Assembly (NCBI GenBank): GCA_937915785.1
Contig: CALGGY010000121.1
Span: forward strand, 1-13,519
Length of the DNA stretch: 13,519 nucleotides
Direction: 5' to 3'
From: an uncultured Bacteroidales bacterium
Lineage (GTDB): Bacteria; Bacteroidota; Bacteroidia; Bacteroidales; P3
A program made the position numbers and the translations under genes. Positions 13,325 through 13,519 of the stretch are shown in pieces. The notes beneath the pieces were generated by a model. The model saw only the letters and a program-made list of their open reading frames with translations. It searched no databases and was not told the origin of the DNA. Position 1 is the first letter of the stretch; every line of letters starts with the position of its first letter.

Positions 13325-13519
13325 CTAATTCGCAGGGGTGAGGTGGTGTTCGGCAAATTTTTGCGATTTGCCTTTGATGCCTTCGGAAACGTTAATTGCG
13401 TAGTCGCCAATTTTTTCGCAAAGAGCGGACATGCCGCTGTATGTGCTGCCCGCCCTGGCCGCCTTGGGGCTGGCGCCCGCCAACGTGCAGCTCAAATTCA
13501 CCGCCTACGAGGACACCAA
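13325..13519 (-). pseudogene. 3' end of a second Na/Pi-cotransporter-like gene (PhoU tail), disrupted or truncated
   Basis: The - strand reads STYSGMSALCEKIGDYAINV followed by SEGI and a short tail, ending in TAG at 13327-13325. This closely matches the C-terminus of the neighbouring intact cotransporter (TTYSGMYALYEKTGDYVINV, then SEAI), and the DNA match runs to about 13454. Beyond that the sequence becomes markedly GC-rich and the match ends. The frame then meets an in-frame TAG at 13507-13505. It is either a decayed or truncated tandem paralogue or a misjoined contig end. From 13431 to the edge the + strand is also open (an ATG, then a GC-rich frame ending QLKFTAYEDT), which could belong to another gene. 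I cannot decide between these. Confidence 0.55.

Overview
The window looks like a chromosomal piece of a Bacteroidota genome, most likely Bacteroidales. It carries a PorT-type outer-membrane protein of the type IX secretion system, which is restricted to that phylum. The proteins are of typical Bacteroidales types: short DUF2795, DUF2520, and a DAHP synthase/chorismate mutase fusion. Several start regions carry the phylum's TTG-N19-TAnnTTTG promoter, and strong Shine-Dalgarno sequences are rare. Base composition is mid-range, with GC-rich third codon positions in the genes and AT-rich gaps. No transposase, phage gene or CRISPR array is present.

Left part (about 110-2862, + strand): a clear promoter precedes a compact five-gene run of nfu (Fe-S scaffold domain), a PduO-type cobalamin adenosyltransferase, a 73-aa DUF2795 protein, a Rossmann/DUF2520 protein and a TatD hydrolase. 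Gaps are 6, 20 and 67 bases, and the last pair overlap by 10 bases. These are housekeeping and cofactor functions. A 500-base gap follows. It holds two copies of a small REP-like hairpin and then an elaborate control region with two matching inverted repeats and a -24/-12 (sigma-54-like) promoter. That region drives a small heat-shock protein gene, which ends in a strong terminator.

Middle part (4022-6721, + strand): porT and a large FAD-dependent oxidoreductase (COG2509 type) lie 6 bases apart. They are followed by two identical tRNA-Lys(UUU) genes with their own promoter and terminator.

Right part (6870-13519, all - strand): reading leftward, first comes the 3' end of a second Na/Pi-cotransporter-like gene at the window edge. 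Next is an intact Na/Pi cotransporter with a PhoU-like tail, preceded by an 11-bp-period GTAACA array resembling a phosphate-regulator box, and 6 bases later the DAHP synthase/chorismate mutase gene. Then comes a zeta-toxin-like P-loop kinase overlapping a 58-aa gene. Last are a two-domain NAD+ synthetase, whose glutaminase half has lost two of its three catalytic residues, and a methyltransferase-fold protein.

The points most worth a second look are the hsp20 control region, the Pho-box-like array, the degenerate glutaminase of NadE, the overlapping kinase/small-protein pair and the broken transporter remnant at the right edge.
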